Shown here piece after piece: positions 5,398 to 14,780 of a stretch of DNA of 33,485 bases. Source of the DNA: a virus; the IMG/VR virus record IMGVR_UViG_3300032053_007844, positions 1-33,485 of that record; one strand, given 5' to 3'. Each line of letters opens with the position of its first letter. Positions within the stretch are counted from its first letter, which is position 1. Under the pieces are notes generated by a model. That model saw nothing but the letters and a program-made list of their open reading frames with translations. It was not told where the DNA came from and did not search any database. A program made the translations under genes and the position numbers.

Positions 5398-8300
5398 TTG
5401 ATGCTCCTCTGTTGTCTGCGCCAGCGCTGCGAGAGGGCCGTCAGACGCCGGGTCAGCACGTCCGGTGCCCAGCCCTCACGTCGCGCCCTTGACCTTACTA
5501 TCGTGCGAGCCTTGGCCAACGTCCACCCTCGCCGCACGATGCGTTCGAGGGCGGCCTGGGCAACCGGCTCAGATTCGTCGGCGGCCTGCAAGGCGTCGAC
5601 CTCGTCGTCGGCGGGCCCGCCGCCGCCCATGCGGTAGATGCCCTTGCCGAGGCCCAGCGGGAAGGCGACGGGGACCCCGACCAGCGTCCCGATGCTCCGC
5701 GCCAGTCGTTCGGCCGCCCGCAGTCCTGTCGCCCGCGCCTTGGGGTCGTCATCCTTCCACTGGTTCAGGGCGTGCATCACGTCGCCGAATCCTCGCATCC
5801 CGCCCTGAGCGACCTCGCCCCAAGGGCTACCCCGCATGTCGCCGGACTTCGACCGGGCCGCATGAACAAGGTCGCCTAAAAGGTAGACGTTGCTCAGGTT
5901 GGTCTCGACCATGTCCATCGCCACGCCGCCCCAGGGGGCGTTCTTCTGGGGCTGGAATCCGGCGTAGACCTTCTCGCGGGCCTTGTTCACCATGACCTGA
6001 TAGGCTGGCGAGACGATCCCCATTGCGGCCAGGGAGACCAACAGGGCCTTGAGTGCTCCGGGTGCCGTCGGGTTCTGCCTGAACCGCGTGACGCTCTCGA
6101 TCAGGCGGTTCAACACTTGGGCGTTCTGGCTCTGAAGGAACACGATGGGCCGCAGGGCGGGACTGCCACGGGCCGCTCGGGCCAAGCCCGGCAGGAATTG
6201 CGGGTTGTCAGTCGGCTGCGTCTCGTCCGAGAGCCGGTCGAACCGCTTGGCGACAGACTCCCAGTATTCAGGAGTCCCGGCCTTGAATTCCGGGTGCAGG
6301 GCCTCGGTCTCGGCTTTCACGGCCTCCCACACTTGCGCCCGGCCCAACTTGTCGCCCATGATGAGCGGCGACATCAGGTACTCCCGCAGCGGCTTCCGGC
6401 CGTACCGCTGATACCGCTCGCCGATGGGTGGCGTGACGAGCGAGTACGGCGTCTCGTTGTAGAGGAGCCAGGCCCCGGGACTGTGTTCGGTCATCTCGGC
6501 CACGCTCTGCTTCGCGTGACTCGCTGCCGCCGCCATGCCCTTGAGGAGATAGGCGGTGTCCATCTTCCCGGCGACGAAGGCGGGGGCGTCCAGTTGCCGC
6601 AAGGCGCTCCAGGGGTTCGCCAGGAGACCGCCGGCCGCCATCTTGAGCCAGCCTTCCATCGCGGTCTCAAGGGGCGACATGGGGCGGCCGCCCATGTTCG
6701 AGACGGCGTTCAGGTATCGGTCCAGTTCCTTGAGCCAGTCGGCCCCCAGGTTCCGCACCACTGCCTGCTTGAACTCCGGGTGCCCCGCAACCATCGCCGC
6801 ATCGCGCAGGGGTTCGCCAAGACCGATGAACGACGCCTGTTGCCGGGCGACACGCAGGTACTTCTCGAAGGCGTTCTCGACGACGACCGAGTACCCGCCG
6901 CCGGTGCGCGGTTTCGCAATCCCCATCGTTTCCTTGAGTCTCAGGCCGAACTGGTGCCAGAAAACCGGCTCGTATTGGAAATGTTCGAGCCAGTAGTCTC
7001 TGAGGATGCTCCACCAGGCGGGGCGGATCTCCAAGTCGCGGCCGGTCAGTTGGCGGTTCACGGCGCTCATGCGTTCGCCCGGTTCACGCAGGGCCGCGCC
7101 AAGGGCCTCGGCGAACTTCTTGGTGGGCACGTCCAGGGACGCCCCCACGAAATCCTGTGCCTCAAGGGGCATCGGAATGTGATGCTCGGCCAGGCGTTCG
7201 CGGGTGCGGAATCCGGCCTTCTCCAACTCGCGGCTCGTGTGCGGGTCCAGGGTGTCGAGGTAGAGGTCGATCCAGTGAGCGCGCGACATCGTCCGGCGCC
7301 CGGCTTCGGGCAACTCCATCGTCACTGGCTCGTCGAGGTAGGTGGCGAGTTCCTTGGAGTGCCACGGGAACCCGGCATCCGAGCACGCCTTCCGCAGGCG
7401 CTTGTCGCTGCCGAGGGTTTCCTTGCGGCTCGCATTGACGCCATCCCATATCCGGTCGTCGAACACCTTCTTGCCGGTGCCGCCTTCCCCGCTGACCGCC
7501 AAGAGGTTGTTCGGTGTGTGCTGGATACCATGCCTCACCATCCATCGCCACGCCCTGCGCGCGAAGCCCGCCATTTCGTATCGTTCCGGCAAGGGCTTTG
7601 TGCGGCCCTCGATCTCGCCGACAAACTCGCGCACGGCATCATCGACCGCCTGCCGCTTCTCGCCAACGAGTAACCGCCCGGCTTCCTGCGTCTGGTACAG
7701 GCCCTCAGCCAGTCGCGCGTCGATGGACTCAAGTTCGTCCAGTTCCCGGCCCATCAAGTTCCGGCGGCCGATGCCCCGCATGTTCCGGGCTTCCGACAGG
7801 AGCGCCTTGGCCTCCTCGGTGTGCATGTAGGGCGCAACCTTGCCGAACTTCCCGGCGGTCTTCTGGATGCGGTCGATGACTGAGCGTTTCAGGTGCTCCT
7901 CGAAGTATTTGTCGGCCAGCGAGAGTGCGCTTTCCAACTGGCTGGTCGTCCGAGCGCGCGACACGCGCCGGAACATCTTCTGCTTGACTTCGGGGGGCAA
8001 CTTCTCGACCAGGGCGATCAGGCGGGTCCGCACCCCGGCCGCCCCTGCTTCGGCCTTGCCGAGTCGTCGGGCAGCGGAGGTCTCGCGGCGAATCTTCCCA
8101 ATCTCGTCGCGGGCCTCGCGTAAGGCGGTCTCGTACTTCTTGCTGACTTCCTCGACCTGAGTCGCGGCCGTCGCCCGCTCCTCTGCCCTGGCCTTGGCCG
8201 TCTCGCTCTCGATGGCTTTCCGCGCCTCGGTCAGGTTGGCCTCCAACCGTTCAATGTCGGCCTCGCGCCGGACCATGATGTACGGCTCGACCGCCTCGAC

Positions 8301-11300
8301 TACCCGCGTCTGCGCCTTGTTCTCCCGGTCGATGGCCCGGTCCATGACGTCGGCCAGAGACCGCAGGTGGGCGGGGTCGCGGCTGCTCTCTGCTGACGCC
8401 CGGAGTTGCGCCCCAACGTCGCCCGCAACCATCCGCTCGGCTTCGGCGGCATCGGCTTCCTTCACGAGTTGGTCGAGGAAGTCGCTGGGCATGTCGCCCT
8501 TGAACCCGCTCTCGGCGGTCTCCTTGGCGTCGATGATCGCCCCGTCGATGCCGCGGGCCTGCTTCTTCCCCGTGAAGTCGAAGAACTTCCGGAGGTACGG
8601 GCGGCCCGCGCAGGCTTCCTTGATCTCCGTCGCCATCTCCGCGCCCTTCCGGGCGTCGATGACGGTGCTGCGCATCCAGTCGAGGAGCGGCGTCTGCGCC
8701 CGCGACGGTGCTTCGGCGATGAGGGGCTTGGCCTGGCCCTCGACTTCCTTCCGGTATCGCGTGGCCTCGCGCATGCTTTTCAGGGCTTGCTCGACTTCGG
8801 GCACGGAGTTGAGGTCGCGTTCCCCAACCGCGTTCAGTTTGTCCACCATGCGGGGCATGTCGGCGGGCTTGAAGGACCGGAGAAGGCTCGACACGCGCTT
8901 ACCGGCGGGGGCGGCCTCGGCGTAAGGTTCTCCGGCAGGCTTCTCGGCCTCGGCTTCCGGCGGCTCAATGACTTCGCGGCCCATCTCCCGTTCGGCCTCG
9001 GCGGCTGCTTCGACCTCAAGTTCCTCGCGCGTCGGCTCGCGCGGTTCCTCGCCAGGCTCGCGCGGAAAGGTCGAGGCGGTCTCCTCGCGGTACAGCCGCA
9101 TGGCCCGCGCCCACACGCGCCTGAGATGCGGCCGGATTCTCTCCCCGAGGTCCGCCACCATCTGCTTCGCCCAGGCAGCGAAGTTGCGCAACCCCTTCTT
9201 GATGTAGAGGTAGCCCAAGTCTACGGCGTCATTGAGCGGTCCCAGTCCGATGCCGCTGACGCCGCCCGTGGCCGACTTCTTCGCACGCGCCTTGGCGGCC
9301 TCGATGTCGTCGAGAAGTGTCGCCCCGCCCTCCCCTTCCATCGTCGTCCGGCTGGCGTTCCATGCCCTGAGTTCACGGTCCTTGGGGCCGGCGATTCTCT
9401 CGGCCTCACTCCAACCGCCAGCGACAGATGCCCAATCGAGGCCGGTTCCGGCTAGTTCCTTGCGCTTTGGTGCCGCCTTCCCGGCCAACCATGCCCTGAC
9501 GCCCAAGGTTTCCTCGGCGTTCGGCTTCCACTTGCCAGCACTCAGGATGCGTTCGGCCTGGTCGTAGTCGTGAGGCATCAAGCCGTACCCGTCGGGTTCG
9601 CCAGGCATCCCTTTAGGCTCGGCTTCGGGCGGCGGTCCCGGTTCTTTGGGAGGTTCCGCGAACCCCATCTCCTTCTGCTTCCCCGTCACCTTCTCGAACG
9701 TCGGCTTGCCGAGAAGGTCGCGCGCAGGTTCGGGCGGGGCAGGTTCACCCAACGTCGGCGAGTGCGTGACGACCTTCCCGCCCGGCTGGACTTCGGTGTA
9801 CGCCTGGTTGAACGGCGGCGGCGCATCCTTGATGACAAGCCCCTCGGACGTGGCGTAGATGAACTTCGACTTGTCAGACTTGAACCGCTGGGCAGCAGCG
9901 ACAGCGGACTCGATGCTGGCCTTCTGGTAGGTGGCGCGGCGAACACCCTTCGCTTCCCCCCTGCCCTCTGGCGCTGCGGCTGCCTCGGGCCGCGCTGGCT
10001 CTGGCGGCGGTTCGAGTTTCGCAAGGGCGGCGTAGTCGGAACGATTCCCGGCGGCGGGTCGAACTCGTACAGGGAAATCCTTTTCTCCTCTCGCTATGGC
10101 CCCTGCTATCCTGTGGCTTCCATCCGTAATCCTGATTGTGCCATCAGGCAGAAGCATGCCTTCGGCCGGAGTCCGCGGAGCCTTCTTGGGGGCGCGCCCC
10201 TGAATTGTCACACCGCCAACCAGCCGTTGAGCGACAGTCGCGTCCTTGCCCAGGAGAGCCGTTGACACTCTTTGAACACGACCGTCGATGGCGAAATCTG
10301 CGAACTCTTGCGCTGTCATCTCCCACGGCTGCTTGCCCTCTGGAGCGGGGCCGGGCGCGGGTTGCGCAGGGGCCGCTTCCGCCGCGCGCTTGGCGATCCG
10401 CGCAAGGCGCTTGGCCTTCGCAGGGAGCACGGGAGGGGGGGGAACGGCAGCGGGAGTCGGCAGTTTGCCCCCGGCGGCACCGGAGGCGGCAGGATTAGGG
10501 CGCGGAAGGGAGAGTCCGTTCTCCTCTACAATTTGTGCAGCGAGGGCGATGTTCTCTAGGTTGGGCGGAAGATGATATTTTGCTTCAAGCCTCCTGAAAT
10601 GTTCTCGATTGGCGAGAATTTGGTCGGCGGCTGCGTCGGCGGTGAGTTTTCGAGATGACACAACCCAGTCCGAATGGGGGTTGTCGCCGGAAGAATAAGT
10701 TAATACGTAACCGTAGCGGTGTGGAACAACGCCGTTCTCGGGCGGCAATGTGTAGACGATCTCACGCATGGGTTCCGACTCTGTTGCCACGCGCGGAAGA
10801 GGATGATCTTCAACCACAAGGCCGTTGGCCTCAGCAATGTATTCGGTAACATCCTTTGAAATGCCATCGATACTCCCAACGCCTGGTTTTCGGATGCGAA
10901 TGATCGGAGCGCGTGCTATCCCGGCCGCTTCGGCGACACTATACTCCCAAGTCGGTTTAGTTAAAAGGTCAGCGCGCTCGGGATCCCATTTACGGAAGAG
11001 ATAGTCGGCATGAGGCAGCCAACTGGCCAACTCTTGAGCCGTGGGAGGAGCCGCACCTGTTGTGCTCTCGGGCGGCGACCAGTTTGGTCCGTAGTAATTA
11101 TAATACGCCCGTTCGCGGTTCATCAGCCAAGAACGAATATCGTAATGCCGTTGGCTGTCGAACTGTGGTTCTCCACCGCCGGGCCGTGGGGTTTCTTGCG
11201 GCGCTTGTCGGCCCGCCCCGCCAGTAGTCACGCCGCCAGTATCGAACACGGGTCTCGTTTTGTCAACCCCCGGCGCAACCGCCTTCGCAGGCTGCGTTAC

Positions 11301-12557
11301 AGGCGCGGCGGGGGGCACTTCTTGAGGGACTGCCTTAGCCGCGGGCGCAGCGACGACTGGCGGCCTTCCTGGCGCTTCTGGCGCTGCCGCAGGGGCCACG
11401 TTAGGGGCCTGTGGGGGTTCCACGGGCGATTTCGGACCCCTGAGAGCGGGGACACTCGGGGACACATTTTGTGGCCCTGGCGGGGCCGAGAATGCCGTTT
11501 TGCTCGGAATGTGTCCCTCAGAGATGTCCCCGGCGGGGACAGATTTGGCGGCCTCGACGGGCGGCTCCTGGGCCACCTTGGGCTCTGTCGCGTCCAGAAT
11601 CTCCCCGATGCGGCTCATCCGGCCGCCAATCCGTGTCGACCGCCCCGTTGGCGCAGGCAACCCGACGATTTGGGGCAAAATCGGCGGTCCAGGGGCCTGA
11701 ATCGGCGGCACGGTGCCCGCTTTGGCCTCGAAAGGCAGCATTTCGCCGGTTGGCGTCGACCATCGCAGGCCCTCAATCGGCGGCGCGGCCATGCCCGGCT
11801 GAGCCAAGGGGATGCCGGGCGGCTCGAAGCGGGGAATCTCAGGAACCGGGGGCCGCAGGATGCCCGCGCGCCTGAGAACTGCCCTCGCCCCCATGCCGAC
11901 AAGGTGCCCGGCGACCGGCAAGGCCCCCATCATGGCCCCGCTCTCCGCACCGCCAAGGGCGATCTCGAACGGAGTAGTGCCCGGCTGTGCCGCCGTCTCG
12001 GCCGCACCCATCCCCGCGCCGATCGCGCCCCACCTGAGCGCGGGCGGGCCTACCTTGGCGAGAAATCCGGCAGTCCTCGGGACGGCGGCACCACCGCCCG
12101 TCGCCAAGAGTGGTATCGACGAGCCGATCAGTTCCGTGCCGACATCCTTCCACCATTCGGGATTCTTGAGTGCGCCCAAGCCCTCTTTCGCCAAGGTCGG
12201 TTCGGCTTCCTTGCGCGTCTGCAACAGGCGGTAAGCCTCGGCCGCGTCGCTGGTGTCCAAACCGACGGCGGCTCCGGCGCGCGCGTATAGCCCAAGAGCA
12301 GTCTCGGGGGCACCCCAGCCCATCGACTCCACGAACTTCTCGCCGCGCGTGCGTGGTGGCAACTTCTGTGGGGCGTAGGGCAGCCCCGGAGCCCGAAGGA
12401 GTTCCTTTTCTTGGGGCGAGCGAAACTCCTCCGGTTTCTGAAGGGCGGCCTGTTGGAACGGCGTCAGAGAGGCGGCGGCCTGTGGCTCCGGTTGGGCCGT
12501 GGCCGTGGCCTGCCCTGCCCCCGCTGTCCCGAACGCTATCTCGAACGGCGTCGGCAT
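5394..12557 (-). CDS. Giant polyvalent virion protein (2387 aa) with ParB-like domain
   Basis: A 2387-residue protein, probably packed in the capsid and injected with the DNA. Residues 1-240 hold Gly/Ala-rich hydrophobic segments like phage ejection proteins. A Pro/Ala-rich linker follows (about 250-460). An unassigned module at about 466-690 is encoded by less GC-rich DNA. A ParB/sulfiredoxin-type domain lies at about 742-836, with the motif Asp-Gly-Ser-His-Arg-Ile-Ala-Gly. A Tyr-Ile-Lys-Lys-Gly-Leu-Arg-Asn-Phe segment near 1115-1145 is common in phage polyvalent proteins, and a coiled coil spans about 1405-1510. Residues about 1985-2305 resemble the C-terminal domain of large polyvalent proteins, with hydrophobic stretches. 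The phrase 'TPFEIA' recurs at residues 3 and about 195. No lysozyme or transglycosylase motif was seen. The ribosome site is weak. Confidence 0.75.
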   Translation of the reverse strand: MPTPFEIAFGTAGAGQATATAQPEPQAAASLTPFQQAALQKPEEFRSPQEKELLRAPGLPYAPQKLPPRTRGEKFVESMGWGAPETALGLYARAGAAVGLDTSDAAEAYRLLQTRKEAEPTLAKEGLGALKNPEWWKDVGTELIGSSIPLLATGGGAAVPRTAGFLAKVGPPALRWGAIGAGMGAAETAAQPGTTPFEIALGGAESGAMMGALPVAGHLVGMGARAVLRRAGILRPPVPEIPRFEPPGIPLAQPGMAAPPIEGLRWSTPTGEMLPFEAKAGTVPPIQAPGPPILPQIVGLPAPTGRSTRIGGRMSRIGEILDATEPKVAQEPPVEAAKSVPAGDISEGHIPSKTAFSAPPGPQNVSPSVPALRGPKSPVEPPQAPNVAPAAAPEAPGRPPVVAAPAAKAVPQEVPPAAPVTQPAKAVAPGVDKTRPVFDTGGVTTGGAGRQAPQETPRPGGGEPQFDSQRHYDIRSWLMNRERAYYNYYGPNWSPPESTTGAAPPTAQELASWLPHADYLFRKWDPERADLLTKPTWEYSVAEAAGIARAPIIRIRKPGVGSIDGISKDVTEYIAEANGLVVEDHPLPRVATESEPMREIVYTLPPENGVVPHRYGYVLTYSSGDNPHSDWVVSSRKLTADAAADQILANREHFRRLEAKYHLPPNLENIALAAQIVEENGLSLPRPNPAASGAAGGKLPTPAAVPPPPVLPAKAKRLARIAKRAAEAAPAQPAPGPAPEGKQPWEMTAQEFADFAIDGRVQRVSTALLGKDATVAQRLVGGVTIQGRAPKKAPRTPAEGMLLPDGTIRITDGSHRIAGAIARGEKDFPVRVRPAAGNRSDYAALAKLEPPPEPARPEAAAAPEGRGEAKGVRRATYQKASIESAVAAAQRFKSDKSKFIYATSEGLVIKDAPPPFNQAYTEVQPGGKVVTHSPTLGEPAPPEPARDLLGKPTFEKVTGKQKEMGFAEPPKEPGPPPEAEPKGMPGEPDGYGLMPHDYDQAERILSAGKWKPNAEETLGVRAWLAGKAAPKRKELAGTGLDWASVAGGWSEAERIAGPKDRELRAWNASRTTMEGEGGATLLDDIEAAKARAKKSATGGVSGIGLGPLNDAVDLGYLYIKKGLRNFAAWAKQMVADLGERIRPHLRRVWARAMRLYREETASTFPREPGEEPREPTREELEVEAAAEAEREMGREVIEPPEAEAEKPAGEPYAEAAPAGKRVSSLLRSFKPADMPRMVDKLNAVGERDLNSVPEVEQALKSMREATRYRKEVEGQAKPLIAEAPSRAQTPLLDWMRSTVIDARKGAEMATEIKEACAGRPYLRKFFDFTGKKQARGIDGAIIDAKETAESGFKGDMPSDFLDQLVKEADAAEAERMVAGDVGAQLRASAESSRDPAHLRSLADVMDRAIDRENKAQTRVVEAVEPYIMVRREADIERLEANLTEARKAIESETAKARAEERATAATQVEEVSKKYETALREARDEIGKIRRETSAARRLGKAEAGAAGVRTRLIALVEKLPPEVKQKMFRRVSRARTTSQLESALSLADKYFEEHLKRSVIDRIQKTAGKFGKVAPYMHTEEAKALLSEARNMRGIGRRNLMGRELDELESIDARLAEGLYQTQEAGRLLVGEKRQAVDDAVREFVGEIEGRTKPLPERYEMAGFARRAWRWMVRHGIQHTPNNLLAVSGEGGTGKKVFDDRIWDGVNASRKETLGSDKRLRKACSDAGFPWHSKELATYLDEPVTMELPEAGRRTMSRAHWIDLYLDTLDPHTSRELEKAGFRTRERLAEHHIPMPLEAQDFVGASLDVPTKKFAEALGAALREPGERMSAVNRQLTGRDLEIRPAWWSILRDYWLEHFQYEPVFWHQFGLRLKETMGIAKPRTGGGYSVVVENAFEKYLRVARQQASFIGLGEPLRDAAMVAGHPEFKQAVVRNLGADWLKELDRYLNAVSNMGGRPMSPLETAMEGWLKMAAGGLLANPWSALRQLDAPAFVAGKMDTAYLLKGMAAAASHAKQSVAEMTEHSPGAWLLYNETPYSLVTPPIGERYQRYGRKPLREYLMSPLIMGDKLGRAQVWEAVKAETEALHPEFKAGTPEYWESVAKRFDRLSDETQPTDNPQFLPGLARAARGSPALRPIVFLQSQNAQVLNRLIESVTRFRQNPTAPGALKALLVSLAAMGIVSPAYQVMVNKAREKVYAGFQPQKNAPWGGVAMDMVETNLSNVYLLGDLVHAARSKSGDMRGSPWGEVAQGGMRGFGDVMHALNQWKDDDPKARATGLRAAERLARSIGTLVGVPVAFPLGLGKGIYRMGGGGPADDEVDALQAADESEPVAQAALERIVRRGWTLAKARTIVRSRARREGWAPDVLTRRLTALSQRWRRQQRSIK

Positions 12558-12585
12558 TTGCTTTTCCCGAATCCTGAGTTATACT
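12558..12585 (+). promoter_or_regulatory. Sigma-70-type promoter of the plus-strand moron gene
   Basis: TTGCTT (12558-12563) and TATACT (12580-12585) are separated by 16 bases, a good match to a housekeeping promoter. It lies directly between the start of the giant minus-strand gene and the plus-strand membrane gene. The plus-strand gene's ribosome site (TGGAGG at about 12599-12604) follows. An independent promoter facing against the late operon is typical of moron genes. Confidence 0.65.
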
Positions 12586-12611
12586 TACCTCGCCCTTTTG
12601 GAGGTCCAGCC

Positions 12612-12935
12612 ATGTTTCAGCACGATGTCAACCGCGACTTCTTGGTTATCGTCATGTGGACCGTGCTCGGCGGCCTTGGTGCCGGGTGGCCGGCGCTCGT
12701 CATCATCGCTTGGGGCCGCCGCCCGACCACGTTGGGCGCCATTGTCTGGACGGCCCTCGGCCTACTCGGTGCAATTCTTGCAGGCAACATCATCCTCGCC
12801 TGCACGGCACGCCCCGGAGACAACAGGTTTTATGTCGCCGACCTCGGCACCCTCCTGATTGCTTGGTCGCTCTACCTCATCGCCCTCGCGCGCATCCGCC
12901 GTCACGGGGCCGGAGCACCGGCCGCCGAAACCTGA
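12612..12935 (+). CDS. Small three-span membrane protein (moron)
   Basis: The only convincing plus-strand gene. The frame is open upstream, but the ATG at 12612 has TGGAGG 7 bases before it and its own promoter, giving 107 residues. Three hydrophobic segments lie at about 10-33, 41-63 and 78-94, joined by short charged loops, with a basic C-terminal tail (Arg-Ile-Arg-Arg-His). This is an integral inner-membrane protein. Its 3' end overlaps the convergent 426-residue minus-strand gene by 34 bases. Position, orientation and private promoter suggest a lysogenic-conversion or superinfection-exclusion gene, but no family is recognised. Confidence 0.65.
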   Translation: MFQHDVNRDFLVIVMWTVLGGLGAGWPALVIIAWGRRPTTLGAIVWTALGLLGAILAGNIILACTARPGDNRFYVADLGTLLIAWSLYLIALARIRRHGAGAPAAET

Positions 12936-14182
12936 ACGTGGCCGGAGTAACCCATCTGGTTCAACTGAGCCTCGATCTCCTCGGTGGTCGCCCCGGACTT
13001 CGTAAGCATCTGAATCAGAGTGACCGGGGCAGGTTTCAAGCCGCCCGCCCCCGGCCCGCCCTGCCCTGCCGGCCTGGGAATCGCAGGCGGGGCGGGTATC
13101 GGCCCCCATCCGAACGGATTGGCCCAAGAGTAAGCCTGTCGCGTCGGCTGCGCCCCTTGCTCTGCCCCCTGCTGCGCGCCCGGAGGCTGAGCCGTTCCGC
13201 CCCACAATCCCCAGTGTGTGCTGTACGGGACCGACAGCCCCGTCGCGCCAGCCATCAGCCCTGCTATTGCTGGTTCGCCTAGTTTGGCCGCTGCGGGAGA
13301 AGCGAGCGCTTCCGTGGCCCTCCGCGCCGCACCTTGTTCAGGCGTTGGGATGCCCATCGCCTGCTGCATCATCTGGGGGTTCTTCTGCAAGAAGTCGTAG
13401 TTGAGATCGAGGCCCCTGGTCTCAGCGCCAGCGCGGCCGGCCTGGGCGAGGTAGAGGTCGCGCACGCCCGTGGCCTGAGTTCCCAACGCCCTGCCCTGTT
13501 CCAGCGCTCCAGCCCCTATGTCGCGCTGCCCCGCGCCCACGTCGCGCATCTGCTGGGCCGAGGCCGCCGATTGCTCAATCGGAATGTTCACGAGCCCCGG
13601 CGCGGCAAACGCCTTGGCGCGGTTCATGGACTGCGTGAGGTTGATCTCGCCCGGCTGCGTTGCTTCCTCGAACGCGCCGCGCCGCCCGAATGCTGCCTTG
13701 CGATAGCCCTCCCCGGCGATGTCTGCCTCAAGTCCCGCGCCTGCGGCCTCGGTCGCCTGCGGTAGTGTCTGCTCGCCTATGTGCTGCTGCCATCCAGCAT
13801 GCGCCCCACGGAGGCCCTGAACCTTTTGCTCAGCCCCAAGCGTTGCCCGCGTCGTCTCCGTTCTGGTGGGCACAAGACCGCGTTCCGATTCAAGCGTTTC
13901 GGTGCCCAGTCTGGTCCCAGCGCCGATTTGCTCCTGAGCCAGTGGCGCGTTCCTGCGGCGCAGCACTTCGGCCGCCACGAGCGGATTCGTGCCGGTCTGC
14001 TGGTCGAACGGCCGGGCGTACTCGGAGATGTTGGTCGCCCTGTCGGCATCGAGGCCGATCTGCTGTCGGCGAAGTCTGCCCCGGACCATCTCGCCCGGCG
14101 TCGGCAAGTCCGGGCCGAAGGCGTAAGGCCCCCGTTTGTAATCCGTGCCGCCCCTGCCGAGTGCGCTTCTGCTGAAACCCAT
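12902..14182 (-). CDS. Ala/Gly/Gln-rich virion-associated protein (426 aa)
   Basis: The start at ATG 14182 is fixed by AAGGAG six bases upstream; a longer start at 14203 is less likely. The protein is low-complexity and helical: Gln, Ala, Gly and Arg dominate, with many Glu-rich segments and few aromatics until about residue 340. The C-terminus is Pro/Gly-rich, then ends in a short helical unit with a Thr-Thr-Glu-Glu-Ile-Glu pattern like a UBA-type helix pair. It sits just upstream of the giant polyvalent gene and shares its composition, so an internal (ejection) virion protein is the likely role. The 3' end overlaps the plus-strand gene. Confidence 0.6.
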   Translation of the reverse strand: MGFSRSALGRGGTDYKRGPYAFGPDLPTPGEMVRGRLRRQQIGLDADRATNISEYARPFDQQTGTNPLVAAEVLRRRNAPLAQEQIGAGTRLGTETLESERGLVPTRTETTRATLGAEQKVQGLRGAHAGWQQHIGEQTLPQATEAAGAGLEADIAGEGYRKAAFGRRGAFEEATQPGEINLTQSMNRAKAFAAPGLVNIPIEQSAASAQQMRDVGAGQRDIGAGALEQGRALGTQATGVRDLYLAQAGRAGAETRGLDLNYDFLQKNPQMMQQAMGIPTPEQGAARRATEALASPAAAKLGEPAIAGLMAGATGLSVPYSTHWGLWGGTAQPPGAQQGAEQGAQPTRQAYSWANPFGWGPIPAPPAIPRPAGQGGPGAGGLKPAPVTLIQMLTKSGATTEEIEAQLNQMGYSGHVQVSAAGAPAP

Positions 14183-14192
14183 GTGATGCTCC

Positions 14193-14780
14193 TTAGTCGG
14201 CATACTCCCAAGTCGATGTGTAGTACATCACGTCCGGCCCCTTGGTCTCCGTCGCGCTTGCAAAGACCTCAAAAATCGGGATGATCGAGTAGTAGAACGT
14301 ACCACTCCAGCAGCGGTGGAGCGCCGGGGCCGGGCCTGGATTGTTCACCTGCGCGCCGTCGTAGACCGTACCGGACCTTCCACCGCCCATCGACGTCCAG
14401 TTGCCATCGGCGTCCAGTTGTACCTCTGCGAAAGTGTAAGCCCGTCCGTTATCAACGACGCCCGTAGTCTTGCCCCAGAACATCTGGGCCGGATACCGTC
14501 TTGGCGGCGCCTGAGTCGCTGAAGGAGTCAAGGTAACGCCGTCGGGCGTCTGGTGCACGTCGATGCCGTCGCTGCGAATCGTCAAACGCCCTTGCCCCTC
14601 CGGCGGCGGCGGTTCTTCGGGCGCGGGAAGCCGCTGAATCGCATCGAGGAACTGCCCCATCTCCCGCACCCAGTCGAGGAGGGGCTGCAAGGGTGCGCGC
14701 AGGTTCGCAGGCAGGGCGTTCTCGTCGAACCTCGGCGCCCGAAGTTGCTGTACGGCCACGATGAACTCTGCTGGTGTCAC
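14193..14780 (-). CDS. Putative virion structural protein (195 aa)
   Basis: Starts at GTG overlapping the upstream stop (GTGA), with a loose GGAG about nine bases before it. Residues 1-55 are helical, then a Pro/Glu-rich hinge (about 52-62), then a beta-rich half with Trp, Tyr and Gly typical of tail or fibre proteins. It ends near residue 195 with an aromatic strand. It is the last of a row of coupled structural genes, so it may be a tail-needle or fibre-like component. No family match is claimed. Confidence 0.55.
   Translation of the reverse strand: MTPAEFIVAVQQLRAPRFDENALPANLRAPLQPLLDWVREMGQFLDAIQRLPAPEEPPPPEGQGRLTIRSDGIDVHQTPDGVTLTPSATQAPPRRYPAQMFWGKTTGVVDNGRAYTFAEVQLDADGNWTSMGGGRSGTVYDGAQVNNPGPAPALHRCWSGTFYYSIIPIFEVFASATETKGPDVMYYTSTWEYAD

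Noticed and set aside
6117-7673. Long plus-strand open frame (518 codons) and other long plus-strand frames opposite the giant gene.
   Set aside because: They are frames opposite a clear minus-strand coding region in GC-rich DNA, lack ribosome sites and have Arg/Pro/Gly-biased translations with no recognisable motif.
14182-14203. Upstream ATG at 14203 for the 426-residue gene.
   Set aside because: It lies just inside the preceding gene, lacks a ribosome site, and the AAGGAG at six bases before 14182 clearly marks the downstream ATG.
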